A DNA stretch of 64,000 nt from NCBI RefSeq assembly GCF_022410515.1, contig NZ_JACSDI010000009.1, positions 82,631 to 146,630 of the forward strand, read 5' to 3'. Under the pieces are notes generated by a model. That model was not told the origin of the DNA, ran no database searches, and saw nothing but the letters and a program-made list of their open reading frames with translations. Shown here piece by piece: positions 28,136 to 36,457 of the stretch; position 1 is the first letter of the stretch; each line of letters begins with the position of its first letter. Source of the DNA: Shewanella cutis. GTDB taxonomy: Bacteria; Pseudomonadota; Gammaproteobacteria; Enterobacterales; Shewanellaceae. The position numbers and the translations under genes are program-made.

Positions 28136-28660
28136 GTGACCACGATTGTATCAGTACGCCGTAATAACCAAGTTGTCATCGCCGGCGATGGCCAAGTCTC
28201 CCTTGGCAATACCGTGATGAAAGGTAACGCCAAAAAAGTGCGTCGCTTGTATCACAACAAAGTATTGGCAGGTTTTGCAGGCGGCACCGCCGACGCCTTT
28301 ACCCTATTTGAGCGTTTTGAGTCCAAACTCGAAATGCACCAAGGTCACCTATTACGCTCGGCCGTTGAACTGGCCAAAGATTGGCGTACCGACCGTATGC
28401 TGCGCAAACTCGAGGCCATGCTAGTGGTCGCCGATGCCGAAGCCTCACTTATCATCACAGGTAATGGCGATGTAGTGCAGCCAGAACATGATTTAGTCGC
28501 GATTGGCTCGGGCGGTAACTATGCCCAAGCTGCGGCGCTGGCACTGCTGCAAAATACTGAATTATCGGCGCTGGAAATTGCTGAAAAATCACTGACGATT
28601 GCTGGCGATATCTGCGTATTCACCAATCAATTCAAAACGATTGAAGAACTTAATTACTAA
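28136..28660 (+). CDS. hslV: ATP-dependent protease peptidase subunit HslV
   Basis: The proteolytic dodecamer of the HslUV (ClpQY) cytoplasmic protease, 174 residues. I chose GTG 28136 because mature HslV begins TTIVSVRR with a catalytic N-terminal threonine after the start residue, and AGAGGA lies just upstream; an upstream in-frame start at 28109 would bury the catalytic threonine. Family blocks are intact: [74 protein letters not shown]. It sits 18 bp before hslU in one heat-shock operon. Confidence 0.98.
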
Positions 28661-28678
28661 CAGGGCGTGAGGAATATT

Positions 28679-30007
28679 ATGTCTGAAATGACCCCCCGTG
28701 AGATTGTCCACGAGCTGGATGCCCATATTATCGGCCAGAAAAAGGCCAAACGTTCCGTCGCCGTCGCCCTACGTAACCGCTGGCGTCGTATGCAATTGGA
28801 TGCCGATTTCCGTCAAGAAGTTACCCCAAAAAACATTCTGATGATTGGCCCAACTGGCGTGGGTAAAACCGAAATCGCCCGCCGTTTGGCAAAGCTCGCC
28901 AACGCACCATTTATCAAGGTTGAAGCCACTAAGTTCACCGAAGTGGGTTACGTGGGTAAAGAAGTCGAGCAAATCATCCGTGATTTAACCGACATCGCCA
29001 TCAAGCTGACCCGCGAACAACAAATGGGCAAATGCCGCCAACGCGCCGAAGAACACGCTGAAGAGCGCATTCTCGATGCGCTGCTGCCCAAGCCTAAAAA
29101 TGACTGGGACAACACCGACACAGATACCAGCTCCAATACCCGTCAAATCTTCCGTAAAAAGCTGCGTGAAGGCCAATTAGACGACAAAGAAATCGATATC
29201 GACGTGGCGCAGCCGCAAATTGGTATTGAAATCATGTCGCCACCGGGCATGGAAGAAATGACCAACCAACTGCAAAGCCTGTTTAAAAATATGGGCCAAG
29301 CACCGGCCAAACGCCGCAAAATGAAGATCAAAGAAGCCTTTAAGCTGTTGATCGAAGAAGAAGCGGCCAAGCTGGTAAATCAAGAAGATTTAAAAGAGCA
29401 AGCCATTGAATTGGTTGAGCAGAACGGTATCGTGTTCCTCGACGAAATCGACAAAATCTGTAAGCGTGGCGAAACCTCAGGCCCTGACGTTTCCCGCGAA
29501 GGGGTACAGCGCGACCTATTACCTTTAGTCGAAGGCTGCACGGTAACCACCAAACACGGCATGGTGAAAACCGACCATATTCTGTTTATCGCCTCGGGCG
29601 CATTCCAGATGTCAAAACCTTCAGATTTAATTCCTGAGCTACAAGGCCGTTTGCCGATCCGCGTTGAATTAGATGCGCTTACAGCCGATGATTTTAAACG
29701 TATTTTAACCGAGCCACATGCTTCACTGACTGAGCAATATATAGCGCTGATGGCCACCGAAGGCGTGACCATTGAGTTTACCGAGTCAGGCATTGAGAGC
29801 ATTGCCAAGGCGGCATGGCAGGTGAACGAGCGCACCGAAAACATTGGTGCCCGTCGTCTACATACCGTGATGGAAAAGCTGATGGAAGATATCTCCTATG
29901 AGGCTTCTGACAAGTCAGGCAGCTCATTTGTGATTGATGCCGATTATGTGAGTGCTCACTTAGATAATCTGGTTCAAGACGAAGACTTAAGCCGCTTTAT
30001 CCTGTAA
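28679..30007 (+). CDS. hslU: HslU, ATPase subunit of HslUV protease
   Basis: AAA+ unfoldase that recognises and threads substrates into HslV, 442 residues. Visible features: [20 protein letters not shown] at the N-terminus, Walker [10 protein letters not shown], pore-loop region [12 protein letters not shown]-domain with acidic inserts, Walker [12 protein letters not shown], and sensor/arginine segments ([26 protein letters not shown]), ending in LSRFIL, the C-terminal tail that docks into HslV. ATG 28679 follows GTGAGGA by 5 bp; an in-frame GTG at 28667 lies within that ribosome site and is unlikely. Confidence 0.98.
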   Translation: MSEMTPREIVHELDAHIIGQKKAKRSVAVALRNRWRRMQLDADFRQEVTPKNILMIGPTGVGKTEIARRLAKLANAPFIKVEATKFTEVGYVGKEVEQIIRDLTDIAIKLTREQQMGKCRQRAEEHAEERILDALLPKPKNDWDNTDTDTSSNTRQIFRKKLREGQLDDKEIDIDVAQPQIGIEIMSPPGMEEMTNQLQSLFKNMGQAPAKRRKMKIKEAFKLLIEEEAAKLVNQEDLKEQAIELVEQNGIVFLDEIDKICKRGETSGPDVSREGVQRDLLPLVEGCTVTTKHGMVKTDHILFIASGAFQMSKPSDLIPELQGRLPIRVELDALTADDFKRILTEPHASLTEQYIALMATEGVTIEFTESGIESIAKAAWQVNERTENIGARRLHTVMEKLMEDISYEASDKSGSSFVIDADYVSAHLDNLVQDEDLSRFIL

Positions 30008-30075
30008 CAAGATCTATTAGCGAAAGCCGGCAATGTTCGGTATCCAAGATCTCGAACATTCGTGCAAAATTGTGA

Positions 30076-30116
30076 TTGTGGCTAAGGCTGACACTTTGTA
30101 ACCTTAGCCACAAATT
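30076..30116 (+). terminator. Hairpin between hslU and the DUF971 gene
   Basis: A 12-bp perfect stem (30076-30087 with 30102-30113; arms contain GTGGCTAAGG and CCTTAGCCAC) followed by a weak T run. It may end hslVU transcription or attenuate read-through into the DUF971 gene. Confidence 0.5.
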
Positions 30117-30162
30117 GTTATGTTACAGCTTGTCCATTCCCCGTATTTTCTTGGCACCCACT

Positions 30163-30549
30163 ATGACCACTAGCACACCCAATGTCACCGATCTTAAGCT
30201 CAAGCGTAAATCGCGCATTTTAGAAATCAGCTTCGATAACGGCGAGCAGTATCAACTCACCTGTGAGATGTTACGCGTCTATTCCCCCTCCGCCGAAGTT
30301 CATGGTCACGGTAACCCTAAGCTGGTCACCCACAAGAAAAATGTGAATATCACCCGCATCGAACCCGTAGGTAACTACGCAGTTAAAATCGTCTTCGACG
30401 ATGGCCACGATACGGGGCTGTTCTCATGGCAAGTGCTTTACGATCTCGCCACTCACCAAGTGGAATTATGGGAAAAGTACTTAGCACGCCTACGAGCCGA
30501 AAAGGCCTCACGCGAACCCTTGATTGCGATGAATATAAAGTACAACTAA
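30163..30549 (+). CDS. DUF971 (GBBH-like N-terminal domain) protein
   Basis: 128 residues, almost entirely one DUF971 domain, the small zinc-associated fold found at the N-terminus of gamma-butyrobetaine hydroxylases: LKLKRKSRILEISFDNGEQY, LTCEMLRVYSPSAEVHGHG and VGNYAVKIVFDDGHDTGLFS. The open frame extends upstream to a TTG at 30076, but that part would span a strong hairpin and lacks similarity, so ATG 30163 is preferred. Many proteobacteria carry a stand-alone DUF971 gene next to hslVU or ubiE. The biochemical role is unknown; links to iron-sulfur protein assembly have been suggested for the family. Confidence 0.85.
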   Translation: MTTSTPNVTDLKLKRKSRILEISFDNGEQYQLTCEMLRVYSPSAEVHGHGNPKLVTHKKNVNITRIEPVGNYAVKIVFDDGHDTGLFSWQVLYDLATHQVELWEKYLARLRAEKASREPLIAMNIKYN

Positions 30550-30812
30550 TCGAATTAAAGTCGTGGGGCTTCACCCCCTGATCTTGAATAAAGAGTCGAC
30601 CAAGGAGGACTGCTCGTCCTATCAAAAACGTCCATGTTAAATAGCCAGCTCGATATCCCTATCTAGCGCTCAAAACGGCCTTTGGTCTTCGCCCTTGGAT
30701 GCTCCAAGACGCCCCTAACGGAGTTGAAAGCCCCTTGTGCTCATCGCCAAATTTGCTATCGCTTCCGAAGGATGCGTCCCTGCACCTGCGAAAGCTAGCT
30801 TGCCATCTGATA

Positions 30813-30823
30813 GGCAGGATGCC
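30813..30823 (+). promoter_or_regulatory. GGA-loop hairpin (possible CsrA/RsmA site)
   Basis: GGCA-GGA-TGCC: a perfect 4-bp stem presenting GGA in its loop, inside the insert unique to repeat copy 1. CsrA/RsmA bind GGA in hairpin loops. Binding here is inference only. Confidence 0.35.
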
Positions 30824-30836
30824 TGAATGTTGTGAA

Positions 30837-30850
30837 GTGCAAGGATGCAC
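30837..30850 (+). promoter_or_regulatory. AGGA-tetraloop hairpin (possible CsrA/RsmA site)
   Basis: GTGCA-AGGA-TGCAC: a perfect 5-bp stem with an AGGA loop, 13 bp after the previous GGA hairpin. The core CAAGGATG fits the CsrA selection consensus ACARGGAUGU except at edge positions. Confidence 0.4.
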
Positions 30851-31045
30851 GGGAACGACCATGGCAAGACTCACGCAATTTGTCTATTCGCACTGCGGCA
30901 ACTCCGAGGGGAAAGTGTATTCTGTAACTTCGGTGTTGGCCGTTAACCTCAAGAGAGTCATCGGTATTGCAAAATTTAACAATGGGTGTCTCGATTTATT
31001 CTTTCTGTTACTTCTCTTGCTGACCTGAATATCTAAGGAAAGATA

Positions 31046-31633
31046 ATGTCGGAAAAAGTCCCCTGCACAGCCTGCAAAACCTTAATCATGCCCAGCACCG
31101 CCGAGCGCAACGCAGGCTTGTGTATGCCCTGCAAAAATGGCAATCGTGAAAATATTGAGCAGGCAAAAGCCTATTACCAAAAGGAGCGGGAATTAGATAA
31201 AACCTGCCCTTTTAGAGCCCTGTGGCGAGAAATAGTGGTGCGGGTGCACGACGATAAACAGGGCTTTCACACGTTAAGTGAAGCAGCGCAGCACTATTAC
31301 GCCGTCAATTGTCTCTCTGGCGAAGTCTACAACGGCGGCTTTATCCAGTACTTCGATAACTCATCGGGTGAGCATTATGCTGTTGCCGAGCGCGGCCTTG
31401 AGCAAATAGGCGCTTTGCACTCATTAGCCCTATTACAACAGGCTAAACAAGCGGTATTTGGCGACCATCCCGTCCCCACAGATAGAGATCTGCGTCTGGC
31501 CGCAACCGATAATCCAGTAGCCGAAGCCCGACTCGACCAACTCGATGATGAGTTTTATAAAGACTTGGATAATCTTGATATCAAGCTAGAAAGCTATGCG
31601 ATACAAACGGGATTGGTTAACGCAATCGAATGA
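31046..31633 (+). CDS. Zinc-ribbon plus DMP19/DUF4375 domain protein
   Basis: 195 residues. The N-terminus is a four-cysteine zinc-ribbon-like module (Cys7, 10, 26, 29 in CTAC...CMPC). A short linker is followed by a DMP19/DUF4375 domain (YYAVNCLSGEVYNGGFIQYF then DNSSGEHYAVAERGLEQIGA) and an acidic C-terminus. DUF4375 proteins occur in polymorphic-toxin and phage-related settings, often as immunity-like proteins, but many are orphans; no function can be assigned. It has a good ribosome site (TAAGGAAAG) before ATG 31046. The gene is bracketed by two direct repeat copies (30557-30996 and 31733-32039). Confidence 0.75.
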   Translation: MSEKVPCTACKTLIMPSTAERNAGLCMPCKNGNRENIEQAKAYYQKERELDKTCPFRALWREIVVRVHDDKQGFHTLSEAAQHYYAVNCLSGEVYNGGFIQYFDNSSGEHYAVAERGLEQIGALHSLALLQQAKQAVFGDHPVPTDRDLRLAATDNPVAEARLDQLDDEFYKDLDNLDIKLESYAIQTGLVNAIE

Positions 31634-32277
31634 TTGCGGGTTTACTTCTATTAATTCAATCATTAAGCGATGTACACCAAGAGCTAAAGGCATTCAACTT
31701 AATCTTGATTGGCTCATTGAACGACACTACTCAAAGTCGTGGGGCTTCACCCCACACCCGACCAAAAGGGGAAAAGCGCCTGTTCCCCTTTTGGATATCC
31801 CTCGGCGTCCCCGACGGAGTTGAAAGCCCCTTGTGCTCATTGACAAATTTGCTATCGCTTCCGAAGGATGCGTCCCTGCACCTGCGAAAGCTAGCTTGCC
31901 ATCCATGGCAAGACTCACGCAATTTGTCTATTCGCCCTGCGGCAACTCCGAGGGGAAAGTGTATTCTGTAACTTCGGTGTTGGCCGTTAACCTCAAGAGA
32001 GTCATCGGTATTGCAAAACTTAACAATGGGTGTCTCGATAAATTTTGATTTTTGTGTCGGCAGCTATCTCAAAAAAATTGTAAATATCACATCTTTCAAT
32101 CAATGGACAAAACGAACAGAAATTATGCGCGCACACTATCTACCCAGAATACTTTTTGTTATCGTGTAAAAATATTTCAAATCAGTGTGTTGCAATTTTT
32201 TGCCAAGTACTCAACGATGAAATGATGTGTATATACACTCTACAAACCTTAGGCGCCATCTACATATTAGGTAGTAT
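31634..32277 (+). other. Gene-free interval before the TIR-like gene
   Basis: 644 bp. The first ~100 bp after the DUF4375 gene are featureless, then repeat copy 2 (31733-32039), then ~240 bp of strongly AT-rich DNA that must contain the promoter of the TIR-like gene. No credible protein gene is present; overlapping short frames follow the repeat in all phases. Confidence 0.7.
31733..32039 (+). repeat. Hairpin repeat copy 2
   Basis: Conserved head AAAGTCGTGGGGCTTCACCC with a 6-bp stem (GTGGGG/CCCCAC), then CACACCCGA, then a 12-bp perfect stem (31762-31773 CCAAAAGGGGAA with 31783-31794 TTCCCCTTTTGG). From 31814 to 32039 it matches copy 1 closely. The second-hairpin sequence differs from copy 3 though the pairing is kept. 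Confidence 0.85.
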
Positions 32278-33528
32278 ATGAAGAGAACAATTTTTTACTC
32301 TTGGCAATCAGATCTTCCTTCAAAAGGTAATAGAAATCTTATCGAGGATTCTTTAAAAAGGGCATTAAATGCGATAAAGAAGAGCGATAGCGAGTCAGTA
32401 GAGCCAGCTCTTGATAGAGATACAGCAGGTATTTCAGGCAGCCCTTCTATTAGTGAAAGTATCTTTTCTAAAATTGCAGTTGCAGATGTCTTTGTTGCAG
32501 ATGTGTCAATAATTAACGGTGAAGGAAAAGGCAAGAAAACTCCTAACCCAAATGTGTTGATTGAACTAGGCTATGCCGTTTCCCAACTTGGTTGGGAGCG
32601 GGTAATTTTGGTTCAAAACACGTTCTATGGAGAGCCAGAAGCGTTACCGTTTGATTTGAGAGGAAGAAGAGTTGTCACTTATGAATTCAATCAGGATCTA
32701 AGTGATAGGCCAGCAGTAAGGGGATTACTTCAAGGTCGTCTAGAATCAGCCATTAAATCAGCATTGGAAATTTCATCAACTGACATTCTCCCTACAGGAA
32801 AAAATGCTCCTATTTGGTGGGGAATATGGAAAAAATCTAACCCAGGAAAATCTTATGGGGGTGAGTTATTTATTCGAGATATTACTTCGAATGGTTTTCT
32901 CTTTGACTTAATGGTTTTTAATGGTTCTCATACTGGAACTATCACAGCAGAAGCAATCTGTGCCTCCAAGGACAGTGCCTATGCCAGGATAGAAAATGGT
33001 CCTGATAAAAAGTTTGGAGAGATTCATTTCAGGCGTGAATTCCAGGGAGGAAAGAGATTAATTAATATAGAAGAAACATCTAGCTGTAATTCGCACCGCG
33101 GAATGGGAGTCCTGTTTGCTGGCGAGTTTACTTGGTCAACGGAATCAGTTTTTGAATTTGGCTATCTGAATGAGATGGAGCTTAAGCGTCTTTATGAGCT
33201 CACTGGACAATACTTTTTTGAGTTCAGAAAAAGAATGGAAGGTGTAGGTGAGAGGGACAACTTGGATACTTTTCAATGCAAGGTTGTCGCAGGCGGAGTA
33301 AGGGGAATGTATACATATTATGAAGGTATAGTAATGAGCGGAACTCGAGGTGAGATGTGGGCAGCTTATATTGATAGTGAAGCTGAGGCTGTTAGATACT
33401 TTACGACTCAAAAAGAGTGGCAAAAATGCTTACCTAAAACTATCGAATCTTGGAGAGAAAGTTTCAATGATAAAAGAGTTTTGTTTGAACATGATATAGA
33501 AGTTGTACCTTCAGGTATTTTTGATTAA
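32278..33528 (+). CDS. TIR-like nucleotide-binding-fold protein, candidate phage-defence effector
   Basis: 416 residues encoded in DNA clearly richer in A+T than its neighbours. The N-terminal ~140 residues are a TIR-like/deoxyribosyltransferase-like fold: TIFYSWQSDLP at the start, DRDTAGISGSPSI, a strand VADVFVADVSII, and PNPNVLIELGYAVSQLGWER with a conserved Glu96 in the position of the TIR/NDT catalytic glutamate. Such SWQSD proteins are widespread and often found among anti-phage genes, so NAD+ or nucleotide cleavage upon a trigger is plausible. The C-terminal ~260 residues are beta-rich (FLFDLMVFNGSHTGTITAEA, FEFGYLNEMELKRLYELTGQ) and unrecognised; they may sense the trigger. It stands alone between repeat copies 2 and 3. 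Start is ATG 32278 with AGG just upstream. Confidence 0.75.
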   Translation: MKRTIFYSWQSDLPSKGNRNLIEDSLKRALNAIKKSDSESVEPALDRDTAGISGSPSISESIFSKIAVADVFVADVSIINGEGKGKKTPNPNVLIELGYAVSQLGWERVILVQNTFYGEPEALPFDLRGRRVVTYEFNQDLSDRPAVRGLLQGRLESAIKSALEISSTDILPTGKNAPIWWGIWKKSNPGKSYGGELFIRDITSNGFLFDLMVFNGSHTGTITAEAICASKDSAYARIENGPDKKFGEIHFRREFQGGKRLINIEETSSCNSHRGMGVLFAGEFTWSTESVFEFGYLNEMELKRLYELTGQYFFEFRKRMEGVGERDNLDTFQCKVVAGGVRGMYTYYEGIVMSGTRGEMWAAYIDSEAEAVRYFTTQKEWQKCLPKTIESWRESFNDKRVLFEHDIEVVPSGIFD

Positions 33529-33733
33529 ATAGCCTAATAAACGATCCAAATAACAACCAATCACAGCGTAATTAGTGCTAATGGAGCCTGCCAAAAAAGA
33601 CAGGACAGGCGCCGATCTTTGGGGATTAATAGCTCGCACAGTTGCTACAGAAGTTCACCTTCCCCTGCGAAGTTGTCGAAATACGTAGATAAAAATGCCG
33701 TGGCGACATCACGGATGATGGCGCAGGCTCGGG

Positions 33734-33749
33734 GGGACAAGGATGTCCC
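33734..33749 (+). promoter_or_regulatory. GGGACA-AGGA-TGTCCC hairpin matching CsrA consensus
   Basis: A perfect 6-bp stem with AGGA tetraloop. Its core ACAAGGATGT matches all ten of the last positions of the CsrA selection consensus RUACARGGAUGU. No start codon follows closely, so it would act, if at all, in a noncoding or read-through transcript. Confidence 0.45.
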
Positions 33750-33805
33750 ATCTGAGCCGTTAGGCAATTTTTATTGGAGTATGAGGCCACTAATCAATGC
33801 ATGTA

Positions 33806-33893
33806 ACTTCGTTAGGGGCGTCTTGGAGCATCCAAGGAGGATAGGACGAGCAGTCCTCCTTGGTCGGGTGTGGGGTGAAGCCCCACGACTTTG
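33806..33893 (-). repeat. Hairpin repeat copy 3 (inverted, short)
   Basis: Read on the minus strand it begins with the same constant head (AAGTCGTGGGGCTTCACCCC then ACACCCGA) followed by a second hairpin with arms CCAAGGAGGA/TCCTCCTTGG (33832-33841 with 33854-33863), then CTTGGATGC..., as in copy 1. Its second stem differs in sequence from copy 2 but is equally well paired. Confidence 0.8.
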
Positions 33894-34067
33894 CCTTTGC
33901 TTTTAAAAGCCTTTTAAACACAATAAACGAAGTTTACAAATAAACCTCATTGGAAATCCCGACAAATCCCCCGCCTTGTGATCCTCACAGTGCTGCAATC
34001 CGTAATGTTCAGCAATATCCCATCGCGAAATGTGTAACCGCGACAGTCATTCATCAGAGTCCACCTA

Positions 34068-35645
34068 ATGCAATTACGGCAGCAATCACAGCAGCAATTA
34101 CAGCACTTCCATACGGTTAGGCTGATTTTGGGCGATCAGCTTAACGCCCAGCATACTTGGTATCAGCAAGTCGATCCCAAGGTGCTGTATTTAATTGCAG
34201 AATTGCATCAAGAAAACACCTATGTGACTCACCATGTGCAAAAAATTTGCGCGTTTTTCAGCGCTATGGCGCAGTTTGCCAGCGAGCTTGGCGCTGCGGG
34301 GCATCAAGTGCGTTACCTCACCCTCGACGATACCCAAGACTTTGCCGACCTCAACACATTACTAGAGTATTTTGTCGCCGAAACGAGGGCGATTAAGTTT
34401 GAATATCAACGGCCTGACGAATATCGACTCCTCGCGCAATTAAGTCAGTTGAAGTTGGCCAATACCGTGGTGAATTGCGTCGATACCGAGCACTTTTTAT
34501 TGCCCTTTGACGAGATTGATAGGGAATTCCCCCAAGGACAGCATAGACTGATGGAGCATTTTTATCGGCGAATGCGCAAAAGATTCAATATCTTAATGAC
34601 AGATGGCAAGCCCGTAGGCGGACAATGGAACTTTGATGCCAACAACAGGCAAAAGCTTAAATCCCAAGATATCAAATCGCTCCCAACACCCTTGATGTTT
34701 GGCCACAATGTGCAAGACATTCTCGAGCGTCTTCAACGCCATGGGATTAATACTATGGGCAAGGCGGATACACATTTACTCTGGCCGATAAACCGCGCAC
34801 AAAGCCTCGAATTACTTCAGTATTTTTGTGAATACTGCCTACACGCCTTTGGCCGGTTTCAAGATGCGATGACCCAGCAACATCCAGCGCAGTGGAGCCT
34901 GTATCACAGTCGGCTGTCCTTTAGCTTAAACGCCAAACTTATCAGCCCATTAGAAGTGATCAATGCGGTGATTGAGCACTATCATGCCAATCCTTTTATT
35001 GAGATAGCTCAGGTCGAAGGCTTTGTTCGGCAAATCATCGGCTGGCGTGAATATGTGCGCGGCATCTATTGGGCCAATATGCCCAACTACGCCAACATTA
35101 ATGCCCTCGAGGCCAAGCGCAAGCTGCCCGACTACTTTTGGCATGGCAAGACTCAAATGAACTGCCTGCACCACGCCTTATCTCAGTCACTGGATTTTGC
35201 CTATGCCCATCATATTCAACGTTTGATGGTGATTGGCAACTTTTGTTTATTGACCGAAATCGCCCCCGATGAGGTGGATAAATGGTACTTAGGCGTGTAT
35301 GTGGATGCGATTGAATGGGTCGAAATGCCCAACACTCGCGGCATGGCGCTATTCGCCGATGGCGGCATCGTCGGCACTAAACCCTATGCCGCAAGCGGCA
35401 GTTATATCAATAAAATGAGTGATTACTGCGGCAGTTGTCATTACAAGATAAAAGAACGTAGCGGTGAATCAGCCTGCCCGTTAAACAACCTGTATTGGCG
35501 CTTTATGGATAAACACCGCGCGCAGCTCACCCATAATCCACGCATCGCCATGCTGTACCGCACTTGGGATAACACTGAGGAGTCGGTTAAACAGGCTATT
35601 TTGGCCACTGCCGAACAGCATCTCGCGCAACTGGAACGGCTATAA
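34068..35645 (+). CDS. Fe-S bacterial cryptochrome/photolyase (PhrB/CryB type)
   Basis: 525 residues. Belongs to the iron-sulfur bacterial cryptochrome/photolyase group, which repairs (6-4) photoproducts using FAD, a lumazine-type antenna and a [4Fe-4S] cluster. The four cluster cysteines are present at 366, 454, 457 and 470, with spacing 88-3-13, the same as in Agrobacterium PhrB. The N-terminal antenna domain starts VRLILGDQLNAQHTWY; the C-terminal helical domain has EGFVRQIIGWREYVRGIYW, GNFCLLTEIAPDEV, WYLGVYVDAIEWVEMPNTRG and LYWRFMDKH. A short-chain dehydrogenase gene follows 25 bp later, probably co-transcribed. ATG 34068 gives a family-like start after a short Gln-rich leader. Confidence 0.95.
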   Translation: MQLRQQSQQQLQHFHTVRLILGDQLNAQHTWYQQVDPKVLYLIAELHQENTYVTHHVQKICAFFSAMAQFASELGAAGHQVRYLTLDDTQDFADLNTLLEYFVAETRAIKFEYQRPDEYRLLAQLSQLKLANTVVNCVDTEHFLLPFDEIDREFPQGQHRLMEHFYRRMRKRFNILMTDGKPVGGQWNFDANNRQKLKSQDIKSLPTPLMFGHNVQDILERLQRHGINTMGKADTHLLWPINRAQSLELLQYFCEYCLHAFGRFQDAMTQQHPAQWSLYHSRLSFSLNAKLISPLEVINAVIEHYHANPFIEIAQVEGFVRQIIGWREYVRGIYWANMPNYANINALEAKRKLPDYFWHGKTQMNCLHHALSQSLDFAYAHHIQRLMVIGNFCLLTEIAPDEVDKWYLGVYVDAIEWVEMPNTRGMALFADGGIVGTKPYAASGSYINKMSDYCGSCHYKIKERSGESACPLNNLYWRFMDKHRAQLTHNPRIAMLYRTWDNTEESVKQAILATAEQHLAQLERL

Positions 35646-35670
35646 CGACTGAGTATTGAGGAGAAAAACC

Positions 35671-36381
35671 ATGCATATTCTAGTACTGGGCGGCAGCGGT
35701 GGTATAGGTCAAGCGATGGTCAATAAGCTTGGCGAAACCTATCCCAAGGCCACTATTCATGCGACCTATAAACAGCATCGGCCAGATACTGGGCGAGACG
35801 ATGGCGTTATCTGGCATCAGCTTGATATCACCCATGAGGAGGAAATTAAGCAACTGAGTCAAAACATCCCCCAATTAGATTGGCTGATTAACTGTATTGG
35901 CATACTGCACACCGAGGATAAGGGGCCAGAAAAAAGCTTACAGACCCTCGATGCGGATTTTTTCCTGCACAATATCAAGCTAAATACCCTCCCCAGCATG
36001 ATGCTGGCAAAACACTTCAGCCATGCCTTAAAACAAAGTCACTCAGCAAGATTTGCGGTGATTTCGGCCAAAGTCGGCAGCATTAGCGATAACCGCTTGG
36101 GTGGCTGGTACAGTTATCGCGCCTCAAAAGCGGCGCTGAATATGTTTCTTAAAACGCTATCGATTGAATGGCAAAGAAGCATCAAACACTGCGTGGTGCT
36201 AGCACTGCATCCCGGCACCACGGATACGCCATTATCCAAACCTTTTCAGCAGAGTGTGCCCAAAGATAAATTGTTTACACCAGAGTACGTTGCCCAGTGT
36301 TTCGTGGGTATTATTGCCAATGCCACCCCAACTCAAACAGGGCAATTTTTGGCCTACGATGGTGCAGAATTACCTTGGTAG
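35671..36381 (+). CDS. Short-chain dehydrogenase/reductase family protein
   Basis: 236 residues, Rossmann-fold SDR. It has the cofactor motif GGSGGIGQAM near the N-terminus, the strand-4 motif INCIGILH (NxxG-like, for NNAG), a Ser in FAVISAKVGS, and the catalytic YSYRASKAAL (Tyr-x3-Lys). HPGTTDTPLSKPF follows, as in classical SDRs. ATG 35671 is chosen because GAGGAG lies directly upstream; a TTG at 35656 would place that site inside the gene. The substrate is unknown. Its position just behind the Fe-S photolyase gene suggests a shared light or UV response, which is an inference. Confidence 0.92.
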   Translation: MHILVLGGSGGIGQAMVNKLGETYPKATIHATYKQHRPDTGRDDGVIWHQLDITHEEEIKQLSQNIPQLDWLINCIGILHTEDKGPEKSLQTLDADFFLHNIKLNTLPSMMLAKHFSHALKQSHSARFAVISAKVGSISDNRLGGWYSYRASKAALNMFLKTLSIEWQRSIKHCVVLALHPGTTDTPLSKPFQQSVPKDKLFTPEYVAQCFVGIIANATPTQTGQFLAYDGAELPW

Positions 36382-36457
36382 CGACACAAGCGTTTAGCAC
36401 TGATACGGATGAACCTTGGCAGCTTTCTGTACTGACACCTCTTAACCTTGGCACCTC

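Larger units (their letters stand above)
30557..30996 (+). repeat. Hairpin repeat copy 1 (expanded, head-to-tail with copy 2)
   Basis: Starts with the conserved head AAAGTCGTGGGGCTTCACCC; its second hairpin is interrupted by unrelated sequence after about 30622. From 30718 it matches copy 2 nearly base for base up to ACAATGGGTGTCTCGAT at 30996, except for an extra ~53-bp insert (about 30808-30860) holding two GGA-loop hairpins. It makes up most of the 496-bp gap between the DUF971 gene and the DUF4375 gene; I see no protein gene in it. Confidence 0.8.
33529..34067. other. Gene-free interval with hairpins and repeat copy 3
   Basis: 539 bp with no credible protein gene. It has a CCTGCC...AAAAAAGACAGGACAGGCG segment, a GC-rich stretch with several short hairpins including the CsrA-consensus-like one at 33734-33749, repeat copy 3 (33806-33893, inverted), and about 170 bp leading to the photolyase gene. 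Confidence 0.65.

Noticed and set aside
30699..31028. Short open frames in the repeats (30699-31028, 31596-31823, 31630-31971, 31833-32048)
   Set aside because: They follow the non-coding repeat in several phases and both strands, and the same translated strings recur only because the repeat recurs. There is no ribosome site or family match.
30557..33893. CRISPR array
   Set aside because: Only three widely spaced, unequal copies with genes between them. There are no regular spacers and no cas genes.
33619..33906. 95-codon frame before the photolyase gene
   Set aside because: It runs through hairpins and inverted repeat copy 3; its codons reflect the repeat rather than a protein.
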